A stretch of 64,000 nt of DNA, from the NCBI GenBank assembly GCA_000634515.1, contig JFNU01000004.1, forward strand, positions 212,092-276,091. The letters are read 5' to 3'. Positions 9,318-19,902 of this stretch are shown piece by piece; position 1 is the stretch's first letter; each line of letters starts with the position of its first letter. Position numbers and translations under genes: made by a program. The DNA is from Prochlorococcus sp. scB245a_520K10 (GTDB lineage: Bacteria; Cyanobacteriota; Cyanobacteriia; PCC-6307; Cyanobiaceae). The notes under the pieces were generated by a model. It was not told the DNA's origin, did no database searches, and saw only the letters and a list, made by a program, of their open reading frames with translations.

Positions 9318-9344
9318 TTACTTAAGGTTCTTAAACCTTAGTAA
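9318..9344. repeat. imperfect palindrome upstream of sepF
   Basis: TTACT(T)AAGGTT-CTTA-AACCTTAGTAA: 11-bp stem with one bulged T, about 22 bp before the GTG start; no U-run. Confidence 0.6.
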
Positions 9345-9366
9345 TTATTTTATGAGGATTTAAAAG

Positions 9367-9933
9367 GTGTCACTTATTTCTAAATTAAAGGCAGTTGTTG
9401 CAGGGGATGAGTATCTCGATGATGATTTTGATGAGTTGGATTATCCATCAGAGGATGAATTAAATGATTTCAAACAAAATCAAAGAAATTCAAATGCTCT
9501 TGCGAATTCAAATCCTTTCGAATTTATGAATAATAATAAATCATCTAAAGTAGTTGGAATGCCTGGGATCTCAAATTCATCCTCAGAAGTAAGCTTAATG
9601 GAACCGAGAAGTTTTGATGAGATGCCTCAAGCTATTCAAGCATTAAGAGAGAGAAAAACTGTAATTCTTAATTTAACTATGATGGATCCTGATCAGGCTC
9701 AACGAGCGGTTGATTTTGTTGCTGGGGGAACATATGCAATTGATGGACATCAAGAGAGAGTGGGTGAAAGTATTTTCCTTTTTGCTCCAAGTTGTGTAAA
9801 TGTAACTAGTTCTTCGCCTGAAGAAGCTTCTCCTTCAAATGTGCCTTCTCAAAATTCTCCACAATATAATTTTGAAAATAACACTGCTCCCGAACCTGCA
9901 TGGGGTAATTCTAAATTAAGTGCTTATTCATGA
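9367..9933 (+). CDS. sepF: cell division protein SepF
   Basis: [59 protein letters not shown]. Confidence 0.95.
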   Translation: MSLISKLKAVVAGDEYLDDDFDELDYPSEDELNDFKQNQRNSNALANSNPFEFMNNNKSSKVVGMPGISNSSSEVSLMEPRSFDEMPQAIQALRERKTVILNLTMMDPDQAQRAVDFVAGGTYAIDGHQERVGESIFLFAPSCVNVTSSSPEEASPSNVPSQNSPQYNFENNTAPEPAWGNSKLSAYS

Positions 9934-9940
9934 TTAATCT

Positions 9941-10753
9941 GTGACTGACAAAATTGCGATTATTGGTTTTGGAAATATTGCAAAAGCTATAATAACTCCT
10001 CTATTAGACAAAAATTTAATTCAGCCAGAGAATGTTTATTGTGTTGTAAATTCTGAAGAAAGTTTAGAAAATATAAAAAAAAATTATAAATATAATATAA
10101 ATGCCTACAAATCAAGTTCTAAAGATTCAAAAATAATTTGGGATTGTAAAGTTAAACTTCTCTCGGTAAAACCTCAGCATTTTAAAGATATAAGTGAGGC
10201 AGGTAACATATCAAATAAGGACAATTTGTTAGTTTCAATTCTTGCTGGTGTTTCAATAAATAGACTTACTCAAAAATTTCCTAACCATAAATGTGTGAGA
10301 GTTGTTACAAATATTCCAATAACAGTTGGAAAGGGTTTAACAGGGATTGCTTGGGGTGAAAATCTTACAAAAGATCAGAAACAATTCACAAAAAAATTAT
10401 TTGAAAATACAAGTAAGATTTACGAATTTACTGAAGATTACCTTGATATATTTTTAGCTTTGACATCATCAGGTCCTGCAATTATTGCTTTAATTATTGA
10501 AGCATTAAGTGATGGAGGATTGAGTGGCGGATTACCAAAGATACTTTCAGAAGAACTTATTATGGAGATGATACTAGGAACTATTAGTTTAATAAAAGAA
10601 AATCAACTAACACCTTCCGAGCTTAAAAATTTAGTAACTTCTCCAGGGGGAACAACTATTTCTGCTTTGAGAGTTTTAGAAAAAAAAAGTATAAGATCAG
10701 CTTTAATTGAATCAATAGTTTCAGCGAGTAACCGCAGTAAAGAATTTAATTAG
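9941..10753 (+). CDS. proC: pyrroline-5-carboxylate reductase
   Basis: IAIIGFGNIAKAI, SSGPAIIALIIEALSDGG, TSPGGTTISALRVLE. Confidence 0.96.
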   Translation: MTDKIAIIGFGNIAKAIITPLLDKNLIQPENVYCVVNSEESLENIKKNYKYNINAYKSSSKDSKIIWDCKVKLLSVKPQHFKDISEAGNISNKDNLLVSILAGVSINRLTQKFPNHKCVRVVTNIPITVGKGLTGIAWGENLTKDQKQFTKKLFENTSKIYEFTEDYLDIFLALTSSGPAIIALIIEALSDGGLSGGLPKILSEELIMEMILGTISLIKENQLTPSELKNLVTSPGGTTISALRVLEKKSIRSALIESIVSASNRSKEFN

Positions 10754-11916
10754 TTTCTGAAATTATCTTTTAAGTCCTCATAAACTTGCTCAAGTGAATT
10801 TATATTTTTAGTAATTGTATACCTTTCAAGTACTCGATCTCTAGCTTTTTGCCCAAGATCTTTTGTAAATGATGGGTGTTCAACCATAATTGGGATTATA
10901 GTTTTTAGTTGTGCAGCTACATTATCAGTTGAAATTACAATTCCTGCTCCATTATCTAATACTTCACCATCCGCTCCTGCATCTGTGGCTATACATGCAG
11001 TGCCAGTAGACATTGCCTCTAAAAGTGATAATGACAAACCCTCTACTAAGCTTGGTAAAAAAAATACTTCTGCAATTTGCATTATCGCTACCCTAGTTTC
11101 TAAATCTAATTCGGCACCCCACCAAATTAATTTCTCATTACTAAGGTTTGAAAAACTATTTTCAAGTGTTGGCTTCATTGGTCCATCGCCAACAATAACT
11201 AATTTACAATTATTGTTTTTTGTTTGGCGCCAAGACCTTAAAAGTGCCTCGATATTTTTCTCATTGGCAATCCTTCCCATGTATAAGAAGATTCTTTCAT
11301 TTCCAAGTTTATTTTTTACCTGATCATATTTTTTATTTTTTTCGCAAAAAGGTTTCCAAATATTTTCATCAACGCCGTTTGGAATTATTATTAGTTTTTC
11401 TTTAGGCACTCCTAATTTCTCAAGGACATTTTTTTGAGGCTCAGAAAAGATTATCACTTTTTCAAACTTTGCTAAAGATGGAGCATAGAGTTGATATGTT
11501 AATTGTTGAGTGCTCGCAGTTAAATTTCTATTTTTTGCATCAAATGGTGGGTGAAATGTTCCTATAAGTGGAATATTAATTTCATTGCAAAGCTCTGGAA
11601 GTCTAAAATCTAATGGAGATAAAGTTAGGCTCGCATGTACTATATCAGGTTTTAATCTTTCCAATGATAGCCTTAGCTCTTTTTCTGCTCTTGGGGAGGG
11701 TATTGTATAAACTTGGGACTTAATTAAATATGGGAGACTTACATCAGGATCATTTGCCAGAAATAATGGTTTTGATGAATTTGAACTAGAGGGATTGTCA
11801 AAATGAATAAAACTAATTTTATGCCCCCTTGTCTTTAATTCCTCAGTAGTTGAATTACCATAAGTTACGTTTCCACAAAAAGGGGATTTTTTACCCAACC
11901 AGGCAATATGAACCAC
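10750..11916 (-). CDS. glycosyltransferase family 4-type (GT-B) protein
   Basis: IIIPNGVDENIWKP, FLYMGRIANEKNIEALL, FFLPSLVEGLSLSLLEAMSTGTACIATDAGA. Confidence 0.9.
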   Translation of the reverse strand: MVHIAWLGKKSPFCGNVTYGNSTTEELKTRGHKISFIHFDNPSSSNSSKPLFLANDPDVSLPYLIKSQVYTIPSPRAEKELRLSLERLKPDIVHASLTLSPLDFRLPELCNEINIPLIGTFHPPFDAKNRNLTASTQQLTYQLYAPSLAKFEKVIIFSEPQKNVLEKLGVPKEKLIIIPNGVDENIWKPFCEKNKKYDQVKNKLGNERIFLYMGRIANEKNIEALLRSWRQTKNNNCKLVIVGDGPMKPTLENSFSNLSNEKLIWWGAELDLETRVAIMQIAEVFFLPSLVEGLSLSLLEAMSTGTACIATDAGADGEVLDNGAGIVISTDNVAAQLKTIIPIMVEHPSFTKDLGQKARDRVLERYTITKNINSLEQVYEDLKDNFRN

Positions 11917-12001
11917 ATTAATCTAATTAACTATTTATTAAGTTAACAGTCAGAGTACCCAAGATCATAATTTTAAAATTTATTAAAGGTTAATGAAAAT
12001 G

Positions 12002-12787
12002 CTAACTATATATTTCTCTCAACATTTTTAGTGAAGATAGATCTTTCTCTAGTTGATTAGCAATCCAAGTTTCAATAATAAATAATATTTTAAGCCAAAC
12101 TTTTTTAGGTCCTAATAACTCCCCGTTAGATTTGATTGGCAATTCGGGGAAAAGGAGTCTCTGTAATAAAGCAACTTCAGATGCATTTATTTTTAGATTG
12201 CTTTGAGGATCTTCTATGGATGAAAACCCTTCATTTGGCAAAAAATAACAACCCCATTCCCAATTTCCTAAAGGTGGAATTATCGGTTCTCCCGTTTTAC
12301 AGCAATGATGAATTGGTAAATTAATACCTCCAATAGCTAATAGATGGATTAAAGATTGAATACTCATTGAAAGCATTTTAATATCTTCTTCTTTAGATTC
12401 TTCATATAAATAAATCCTATCTAGATGGGCAAGAACACAAGATAAATAGTTTTGTTGCTTGTCATTATTACCTACTAATAAAAATGTTAATTCAGTTATT
12501 GCTTGTGCGGCTGTAAGACATTCAATATTTTTACCTAGACCAGAATAGCTTTTTAATATTTTAATTTGACGTACAGATTTAAGATTTCTTTTGCCAAAAA
12601 TCTGAAGACTTAAATATGTTAATGGAGTAGCTGCGGCAAGACTACTTTTTGGACGCCTAGCGCCAGGGACTGCCAATCTAACAATTCCTTGCTCATCGGT
12701 AAGAATAGTTATTAATCTATCATTCTCGCCTAATGGAGAAGCTTTAATACAGAGACCTTCAAGTCTGCACTCACCAGAACCAGACAT
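12002..12787 (-). CDS. recO: DNA repair protein RecO
   Basis: LCIKASPLGENDRLITILTDEQGIVRLAVPGARRPKSSLAAATPLTYLSL. Confidence 0.92.
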   Translation of the reverse strand: MSGSGECRLEGLCIKASPLGENDRLITILTDEQGIVRLAVPGARRPKSSLAAATPLTYLSLQIFGKRNLKSVRQIKILKSYSGLGKNIECLTAAQAITELTFLLVGNNDKQQNYLSCVLAHLDRIYLYEESKEEDIKMLSMSIQSLIHLLAIGGINLPIHHCCKTGEPIIPPLGNWEWGCYFLPNEGFSSIEDPQSNLKINASEVALLQRLLFPELPIKSNGELLGPKKVWLKILFIIETWIANQLEKDLSSLKMLREIYS

Positions 12788-13447
12788 TTAAATAACTTTT
12801 ACTTCTTGAAAAATCTCATAAAAATTAGAAGTTCCAACGCAACTAATTCCCATTTCAAACAAATCAATAACTTGTTTCAGTTTTGTTATACCCCCTACAA
12901 CTTTGATTTGATTCTCTGAGCCTATTATCTTTAGTATTTCGGCTACATCATTAGATGTAATAGTAGGCCCAAACCCGTCTCCGAATTGAAAATTTTTTAT
13001 TCCTAATTCCAAAGATATTTCTATCGCATTATATAAAACTTCTTCTTGAAGTTTTGATTTATTTATGATTATTGAAACTGGTAATCCAGATAGCTTAACT
13101 TGCTCAATTTCAGCAGCGAAAGTTTCTAAATTTCTTTTGTATAAATTGATAAAATTTGGGATATATTCAATACCATTTGCACCTTTATCTTTTGCAAAAC
13201 AAACTAGTTCTTCAATAAATGAAACTGGTAAATCTGCTAAAGGGTAAGAAATTAGTGCGTTTATGCTTGCACTGTAATTAACTAAACTATTTTTAAAATC
13301 AGCTAAATAATTCAGTGAAGTAGAAATATTCTTAATATTATATTTTTTTATTAAATCGCAATTCGCACAGAACTCCTCCCAGGTTAGATAGGGGTTGATA
13401 ATAATTGCATGAATTTTCTCGTTTAATTCATATTCAATATTGGGCAT
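12788..13447 (-). CDS. deoC: deoxyribose-phosphate aldolase
   Basis: KYNIKNISTSLNYL, YPLADLP, IKVVGGITKLKQVIDLFEMGISCVGTSN. Confidence 0.88.
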   Translation of the reverse strand: MPNIEYELNEKIHAIIINPYLTWEEFCANCDLIKKYNIKNISTSLNYLADFKNSLVNYSASINALISYPLADLPVSFIEELVCFAKDKGANGIEYIPNFINLYKRNLETFAAEIEQVKLSGLPVSIIINKSKLQEEVLYNAIEISLELGIKNFQFGDGFGPTITSNDVAEILKIIGSENQIKVVGGITKLKQVIDLFEMGISCVGTSNFYEIFQEVKVI

Positions 13448-13454
13448 TTAAAAG

Positions 13455-14039
13455 TTATTTAGATTGAATCAGTCCGTAACCTCCATGATTCCTCTTATAT
13501 ATAACTTGAAGTTCATTATTTTTCTTGTTTCGAAAAACATAAAAATCATGATCAATTAGGTCTAATTGTTTTCTTGCTTCTTCTGATGAAATTGGAGTCA
13601 TTTCGAAGTATTTATTTTTTATAGATGGTTCAGGTAGAATTGCTTCCATACCTTCTTTAAGTAATTCTTTATCAAAATATTTTGATTCCATACTTTCAAT
13701 TAGTAAAGACTCTTTATTCTTAAATTGATTATTATGGATTGTTTTATTGTTTCTTTCTTTGTATTTACGTAATTTTCTACAAAGTTTATTTGAAACTAAA
13801 TCAATGCTTGAGTATAGATTTTCAGTTTTTTCTTCAGCTCTAATAACAGTACCATTCGCAAAAATAGTAACTTCTGCAGTTTGGAAGGAGACTCTTGGGT
13901 TCTTTTCTATTGAAAGGTGTATGTCGGCTTCTTTAACGATATCCTTATAGTGATGCGTCGCTTTTTCTATCTTTGCTTCAGTATATTCTTTTAATGCTCC
14001 AGTGAGTTCAAGATTCTTTCCATGGATTAAAATTTTCAT
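13455..14039 (-). CDS. lrtA: long-form ribosome hibernation promoting factor / light-repressed protein LrtA
   Basis: MKILIHGKNLELTGALKEYTEAKIEKATHHY and C-terminal ARKQLDLIDHDFYVFRNKKNNELQVIYKRNHGGYGLI. Confidence 0.94.
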   Translation of the reverse strand: MKILIHGKNLELTGALKEYTEAKIEKATHHYKDIVKEADIHLSIEKNPRVSFQTAEVTIFANGTVIRAEEKTENLYSSIDLVSNKLCRKLRKYKERNNKTIHNNQFKNKESLLIESMESKYFDKELLKEGMEAILPEPSIKNKYFEMTPISSEEARKQLDLIDHDFYVFRNKKNNELQVIYKRNHGGYGLIQSK

Positions 14040-14083
14040 AACAAATCTAAAAATATTTACTTACTTTCTAAATCTACTTAAAT

Positions 14084-14734
14084 ATGGTTAATAGAACAGC
14101 AATAATTAAACAACCTGATAAAATTTCTTTTTTCAATGATGTTTATAAATTACAAAAAGAGTATCAGGAGGCATTGATTTTAGATAACTCTAAACCTGAT
14201 TTTATTTGGATAGGGGAGCATCAACTCTGTTATACATTAGGTAGAGGATCTAATTATGATAATTTACTATTTTCTCTGAATGATGATAAATATGATGTTT
14301 TTAAGATTGATAGAGGAGGTGAGGTTACTTGTCATATGCCAGGACAATTAGTAACTTACTTGGTTTTAGATTTGAAAAATTTTAATAAAGATTTAAATTG
14401 GTATTTAAGAAAAATCGAAGAAATCATTATAAAAATTCTTGGAAATTTTAATATAGATTGCCACTCTAGAAAAGGCTTTACTGGTGTTTGGAAAGGAAAT
14501 AAAAAAATTGCTTCAATTGGAATTGGGTGTAAAAGATGGATTACTATAAATGGATTTTCAATCAATATTAACTGCGAATTAGAAAACTTTAATAAAATTG
14601 TTCCTTGCGGAATAGAGAATTGTCTTATGACAAATATGATTGATTACAACAAAAATTTTAATATTCAAGAAGTCAAGAGAATTGTTAAAAAAATCATTCA
14701 GGAAGAATTTAATTTTGATTTTGTATCAAAATAG
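14084..14734 (+). CDS. lipB: octanoyltransferase
   Basis: [59 protein letters not shown]. Confidence 0.95.
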   Translation: MVNRTAIIKQPDKISFFNDVYKLQKEYQEALILDNSKPDFIWIGEHQLCYTLGRGSNYDNLLFSLNDDKYDVFKIDRGGEVTCHMPGQLVTYLVLDLKNFNKDLNWYLRKIEEIIIKILGNFNIDCHSRKGFTGVWKGNKKIASIGIGCKRWITINGFSININCELENFNKIVPCGIENCLMTNMIDYNKNFNIQEVKRIVKKIIQEEFNFDFVSK

Positions 14735-14761
14735 AAATTAAAATTTCAAAATTAATTTAAT

Positions 14762-16705
14762 ATGGGTGATAAAGCGTATTGGCCTTCAGCCAAACCTCTT
14801 TCTAAAAAGGATAAATTTGCTAAAGATAGAGATTTTATTGAGAACCTTAATCATATAGATCAAATTTGGGAAAATTTAAAATTTAAATGTGGTGATACTT
14901 TAGCTGTCTGCGATTTAAGAGGGAAATACAAAGAAAAATTTTCTTATTCTGAGTTAGCTGATTTGATAACAAAAGTCTCTTTATCGTTTAAAAACTATGG
15001 GTTAGAAAAAGGGGATGTAGTTACTGTAATATCTGAAAATTCTCCAAGATGGCTAGCAGTCGATCAAGGCTTAATGCGTTTAGGAGCCATAAATGCAGTG
15101 AGAGGTAATAATTCTCCTTCCGTAGAATTAGAATATATAATTGAGCACTCTAATTCTGTAGGATTAATAGTTCAATCTAAGGAAATTTGGCTTAAGTTAA
15201 ATAATAAAGAAGAATTAAAAAAAAGACTGAAATTTATAATTAATTTAGAAGATGAACGATTTGAAAGTTTAATAAGTTGGAATCAATTTATAAGTGCAGA
15301 AGAACAAGAAAATTCAAAAAATAATATCATTGAAAAATTTAAACCAAAAATTGATGATGTTGCTACTATCCTTTACACCTCTGGTACAACAGGAAAACCT
15401 AAAGGTGTACCCTTGACTCATTCAAATTTTTTACATCAAGTAATTAATTTAGCCTATATCGCTGATCCAGAACCTGGAACTTCTGTATTAAGTGTTTTGC
15501 CTATATGGCATTCTTATGAGAGGAGTGCTGAATACTTCTTTTTTTCATGTGGCTGTTCTCAATACTATACAACTCCAAAATTTCTGAAAGATGATATTAA
15601 ACAAATAAAACCTGTCGTAATGGCCACTGTACCAAGACTTTGGGAGGCAATACATGATGGTTTTTTTCAAGCGTTGAAAAAAATGCCCTCCAAGAAGCAA
15701 AAACTTATTAAGTTTTTGATAATTAATAGTTCAGTTTTTAAAAGAAGTCTTCGAAAAATAAGAAATTTAGATATCAATCAAATAACTTTTAAATCAAAAA
15801 TCCCCTTACTGGTTTCTGTTATTTGTCGATACCCTCTACATAAATTGTCGACTATTTTTTTATGGCCAAATATTCTTAGACAATTATGTGGAGAAAAACT
15901 GAAATTTCCTATTAACGGGGGAGGCGCACTACCAGAACATGTAGATCTTTTTTTTGAATCTTTAGGTGTGGATGTTTTGGTGGGTTACGGACTTACAGAA
16001 ACTAGTCCAGTATTAACTTGTAGGAAAAGAGAATTAAATGTAAGAGGGTCATCTGGTCAGCCTTTAGCATTTACAGAAATCAAAATAGTAAATGATGACA
16101 AAAAAAAGATTCTGAAGTTCAGAGAAGTCGGAAGAATTCTTGTAAAGGGACCACAAGTAATGAAAGGTTATCTTAATAATGAATTAGCTACAAAAGATGT
16201 TTTATCTAAAGATGGTTGGTTTGATACAGGTGATTTAGGTTTTCTAATACCAAATGGTTCTCTTTTTATAACAGGAAGGGCCAAGGATACAATCGTGCTA
16301 TCAAGTGGTGAAAATATAGAACCAAATCCTTTAGAGACCGAAATTCTTGGTTCTGAATTTATTAATCAGGTTCAACTAGTGGGACAAGATAAGAAATGTT
16401 TAACAGCCCTAGTCGTGCCTAATATAGAAATGGTTAAAAATAAGTTCTTGGAAGAAGACCTATCAATATTAAATCTGAATAAGAATATTGGTACATTTTT
16501 TAAATCGCAAATTAATAATTTGCTTAAAGGTAGATTAGGAGCAAGACTAGAAGAACAAATATTAGATTGTTATTTTGTAGATGCTTTCACTTTAGAAAAT
16601 GGGTTATTAACGCAAACTCTTAAACAAAAAAGAAAAGAAATAGAAAAAAAGTATTCATCGCAAATAGAAAATATGTATGAAAACAAATTTAGTAAGAAAA
16701 TTTAA
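14762..16705 (+). CDS. long-chain acyl-CoA/acyl-ACP synthetase
   Basis: AMP-binding motifs ILYTSGTTGKPKGVPLTH, LVGYGLTETSPVLTCR, DGWFDTGDLG. Confidence 0.95.
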   Translation: MGDKAYWPSAKPLSKKDKFAKDRDFIENLNHIDQIWENLKFKCGDTLAVCDLRGKYKEKFSYSELADLITKVSLSFKNYGLEKGDVVTVISENSPRWLAVDQGLMRLGAINAVRGNNSPSVELEYIIEHSNSVGLIVQSKEIWLKLNNKEELKKRLKFIINLEDERFESLISWNQFISAEEQENSKNNIIEKFKPKIDDVATILYTSGTTGKPKGVPLTHSNFLHQVINLAYIADPEPGTSVLSVLPIWHSYERSAEYFFFSCGCSQYYTTPKFLKDDIKQIKPVVMATVPRLWEAIHDGFFQALKKMPSKKQKLIKFLIINSSVFKRSLRKIRNLDINQITFKSKIPLLVSVICRYPLHKLSTIFLWPNILRQLCGEKLKFPINGGGALPEHVDLFFESLGVDVLVGYGLTETSPVLTCRKRELNVRGSSGQPLAFTEIKIVNDDKKKILKFREVGRILVKGPQVMKGYLNNELATKDVLSKDGWFDTGDLGFLIPNGSLFITGRAKDTIVLSSGENIEPNPLETEILGSEFINQVQLVGQDKKCLTALVVPNIEMVKNKFLEEDLSILNLNKNIGTFFKSQINNLLKGRLGARLEEQILDCYFVDAFTLENGLLTQTLKQKRKEIEKKYSSQIENMYENKFSKKI

Positions 16706-16743
16706 TTTGTTCAATCTATATTTAGAAGGTAATTTTATTTTTT

Positions 16744-17187
16744 ATGGAATCAAAAAACTCAATATCGATAAAACGCTCCATAGCTATTAAAGCTATAGTT
16801 ACGCCAACTTGGAAGGAGGATGCTGAAAAAGAATTAAGCAAAGCAATTTCAAACATTGACCAGCAATTATCTCAACTTGAGCAAGAGGGGCAGCAAATAG
16901 TAAACAATATTAGATCCCAGTCTGTTAATCCTTTAGATCCAAGGGTTCAAGAACAGGTTAGTCAGGTGCAACAACAAGTTGCAGCAAAACGAAATGAAAT
17001 TGAAGAACAAAAAAGAAATCTACTTCAACAACAGAGTCAAGTTCGCGAATTAAAGATGGATGAAATTGTTGATCAAGGACAAGTGGATAGTTTCTGTGAT
17101 GTCACTGTGGGCGACAATCTTATTGAAAAAATGCAAGTCTCAATTACTGTTAAAGATGGAGTTATTCAATCTATAGATAATAATTAG
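16744..17187 (+). CDS. YlqD-family protein
   Basis: Coiled-coil Gln-rich protein ending MQVSITVKDGVIQSID, YlqD-like. Confidence 0.75.
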   Translation: MESKNSISIKRSIAIKAIVTPTWKEDAEKELSKAISNIDQQLSQLEQEGQQIVNNIRSQSVNPLDPRVQEQVSQVQQQVAAKRNEIEEQKRNLLQQQSQVRELKMDEIVDQGQVDSFCDVTVGDNLIEKMQVSITVKDGVIQSIDNN

Positions 17188-17306
17188 AGAAAAGAGAAAG
17201 GATTTTTGATAAAAATAAACCTCAATTGAGAAAAGCTTTAAATTTTAGTCGATCTAAATTATTACTTTCTTAAGTTTTAAGAGTTCCCACCGTGAACATG
17301 ATTTCG

Positions 17307-17312
17307 TATAAT
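17307..17312 (+). promoter_or_regulatory. putative -10 element (TATAAT) of the pdhC promoter
   Basis: Perfect TATAAT 90 bp upstream of pdhC, followed by a short AAGAG...CTCTT hairpin at the predicted 5' end. Confidence 0.5.
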
Positions 17313-17402
17313 TAGATCAAGAGTTTAAAGGGCTCTTAATCATAAAAACTGTATAAAGTTTGCTAGAAATTCCCTTAAAACTAATGCAATAACAATTTAC
17401 TT

Positions 17403-18770
17403 ATGTCTCACGAAATATTCATGCCTGCCTTGAGCTCTACTATGACAGAGGGAAAGATTGTGGAATGGTTGAAAAATCCTGGAGATAAGGTTGAGAGAGG
17501 TGAATCTGTCTTGGTTGTTGAATCTGATAAGGCAGATATGGATGTTGAATCTTTTCAAGATGGATATCTTGCGGCAGTTTTAATGCCCGCAGGGAGTACT
17601 GCACCAGTAGGAGAAACTATTGGACTTATTGTAGAAAATGAGGATGAGATAGCCTCTGTTCAAGAACAAAATAAAGGTAGTCAGCACGAAGTTTCTAGTT
17701 CGGATCAACTTGAATTGGTGAGCAATAAAACTGAAGAAAAACTAGCAACCAATAATGAAATTGTTGAAAAAGAAGAAAAAGAAGTCGTCTTAAAGAGTGA
17801 AAAGCCATCCCTCTCTTTTAATAATGAGCAAATTAGTGCTGCCACAGGTAATCTTTCTTCAAGGGTAATTGCATCTCCAAGAGCTAAAAAACTTGCCTCT
17901 CAAATGGGTGTTGACTTAGCAAAGGTGCATGGATCTGGACCTCACGGAAGAATTCAAGCCGATGATATTTTAAAAGCAAATGGCCAACCTGTCTCAATAC
18001 CATGGATAGGTGAGGGTGGTTCTCCTGCAAGTATTACTGGTGCAAATTTACAAGTTGAAAGCAAACCTGAAAAATCAGGAAACAGTTTTGGTAATCCTGG
18101 GGAAACGGTTCAATTTAATACTCTTCAAAAAGCGGTAAATAAAAATATGGAGTCTAGTTTAGATGTTCCATGTTTTAGGGTGGGATACTCAATTAACACA
18201 GATAAATTAGATAATTTCTATAAAAAGGTAAAACAGAATGGAGTTACTATGACTGCTTTACTAGTAAAGGCAGTTGCAAAGACATTAAAGAAACATCCTC
18301 AAGTTAATTCAAGTTTTTCAGAAAATGGAATTTCTTATCCAGAAAATATAAATATTGCTGTTGCTGTAGCGATGGAAGATGGCGGATTAATAACTCCAGT
18401 ATTAAAAGAACCATGCAATACTGATTTATTTGAATTATCTAGGGAATGGAAAGACCTTGTAAAAAGATCAAGATCAAAACAATTAGAACCTGATGAATAC
18501 TCAACAGGAACCTTTACTTTATCTAACCTTGGTATGTTTGGGGTTGATAGATTTGACGCAATACTACCCCCAGGTACCGGTGCAATTTTAGCGATAGCAT
18601 CATCGAAACCTACTGTTGTTGCTAATAGTGATGGTTCAATTTCTGTAAAAAAATTAATGCAAGTAAATCTAACAGCTGATCATAGAGTGATATATGGAGC
18701 TGATGGTGCTTCATTCTTAAAAGACTTAGCTTCCCTCATTGAAAATGAGCCTGAGACACTTGTATCTTAG
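17403..18770 (+). CDS. pdhC: pyruvate dehydrogenase E2 (dihydrolipoamide acetyltransferase)
   Basis: Lipoyl motif ESDKADMDVES, E3-binding domain ASPRAKKLASQMGVDLAKVHGSGPHGRI, catalytic TADHRVIYGADGASFL. Confidence 0.97.
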   Translation: MSHEIFMPALSSTMTEGKIVEWLKNPGDKVERGESVLVVESDKADMDVESFQDGYLAAVLMPAGSTAPVGETIGLIVENEDEIASVQEQNKGSQHEVSSSDQLELVSNKTEEKLATNNEIVEKEEKEVVLKSEKPSLSFNNEQISAATGNLSSRVIASPRAKKLASQMGVDLAKVHGSGPHGRIQADDILKANGQPVSIPWIGEGGSPASITGANLQVESKPEKSGNSFGNPGETVQFNTLQKAVNKNMESSLDVPCFRVGYSINTDKLDNFYKKVKQNGVTMTALLVKAVAKTLKKHPQVNSSFSENGISYPENINIAVAVAMEDGGLITPVLKEPCNTDLFELSREWKDLVKRSRSKQLEPDEYSTGTFTLSNLGMFGVDRFDAILPPGTGAILAIASSKPTVVANSDGSISVKKLMQVNLTADHRVIYGADGASFLKDLASLIENEPETLVS

Positions 18771-18776
18771 ATTTAA

Positions 18777-19901
18777 TTGATTTCTCATATTAATAATGAA
18801 GAAAGAGATTATAAGCTAGAAGCATATGATTACTTTCTTGATCCTTCATTAATTGCTAGCAAACCTTCTGCTATAAGGCATGAATCAAGATTGATGATAG
18901 TTAGAGATAGTGTTTTAGAAGAAAACTACTCTACTAATAAATTTACAAAGAATATTTTAGATGAATTTAGAGAAGGGGATCTTGTGGTTGTCAATAATAC
19001 TAAAGTAATGAAGGCAAGGTTAAAGATTGAATTAGAAAATAGGACATTAGTCGAATTATTAGTTCTAGAAAGATCTCATGAATGTTTTTGGTTATGTTTG
19101 GCAAAGCCAGCGAAAAAGTTAAAAATAAATAGAAAATTAAAATTAAAATCACCTTCGGGACAAAATATTAATTTGATAGTTGATGGGGTTGATAAAGAAA
19201 CTGGAGGGAGATTTATTAAGTTTCCAGAAAACATAACTGATCTCAAATCAATGAATGACCTTCTTGATAAATACGGGGAAATACCACTACCTCCATATAT
19301 AAAAAATTCTGAAGAAGAGTCTTTTCATGAGAAAAGTTATCAAACTGAGTATGCAACTAATCCAGGGGCAGTTGCCGCGCCAACTGCTGGGTTACACTTA
19401 AGCAAAAGTCTTATTTCCAATCTAAAAAAAAAAGGAGTAATAATTTTACCGATAACTTTGCACGTGGGTTATGGAACATTCAAACCAATTGATCAAGAAG
19501 ATTTAAGTAATTTAAAACTTCATAAAGAATGGGTAAGTGTTAATAAGGAAGTAGTGGAGGAAATAAAAAGAATAAAGAAAACAGATAGAAGAATAATTGC
19601 TATTGGGACAACTAGCGTAAGAGCTCTTGAAAGTTGTTATTCTCACGAATTTAATGACTTTATTCCCATAGCTAAGTATGTTGATTTAGTAATTAAACCA
19701 GGTTATAAATTTAAGGTAGTTGATGGATTATTAACTAATTTTCATCTTCCTAAAAGTTCATTATTACTATTAGTAAGTGCAATGATTGGTAGAGAAAGAT
19801 TATTAGATTTATATAAAAAAGCCATAAAAGAAAAATTCAGATTTTTCTCTTATGGCGATGCTATGTATATTTCACCAGATTCATTACTGGAGAAAAATTG
19901 A
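18777..19901 (+). CDS. queA: S-adenosylmethionine:tRNA ribosyltransferase-isomerase
   Basis: YEYDLP-like N-terminus, NNTKVMKARL, NPGAVAAPTAGLHLS, HVGYGTFKPI. Confidence 0.96.
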   Translation: MISHINNEERDYKLEAYDYFLDPSLIASKPSAIRHESRLMIVRDSVLEENYSTNKFTKNILDEFREGDLVVVNNTKVMKARLKIELENRTLVELLVLERSHECFWLCLAKPAKKLKINRKLKLKSPSGQNINLIVDGVDKETGGRFIKFPENITDLKSMNDLLDKYGEIPLPPYIKNSEEESFHEKSYQTEYATNPGAVAAPTAGLHLSKSLISNLKKKGVIILPITLHVGYGTFKPIDQEDLSNLKLHKEWVSVNKEVVEEIKRIKKTDRRIIAIGTTSVRALESCYSHEFNDFIPIAKYVDLVIKPGYKFKVVDGLLTNFHLPKSSLLLLVSAMIGRERLLDLYKKAIKEKFRFFSYGDAMYISPDSLLEKN

Positions 19902-19902
19902 T

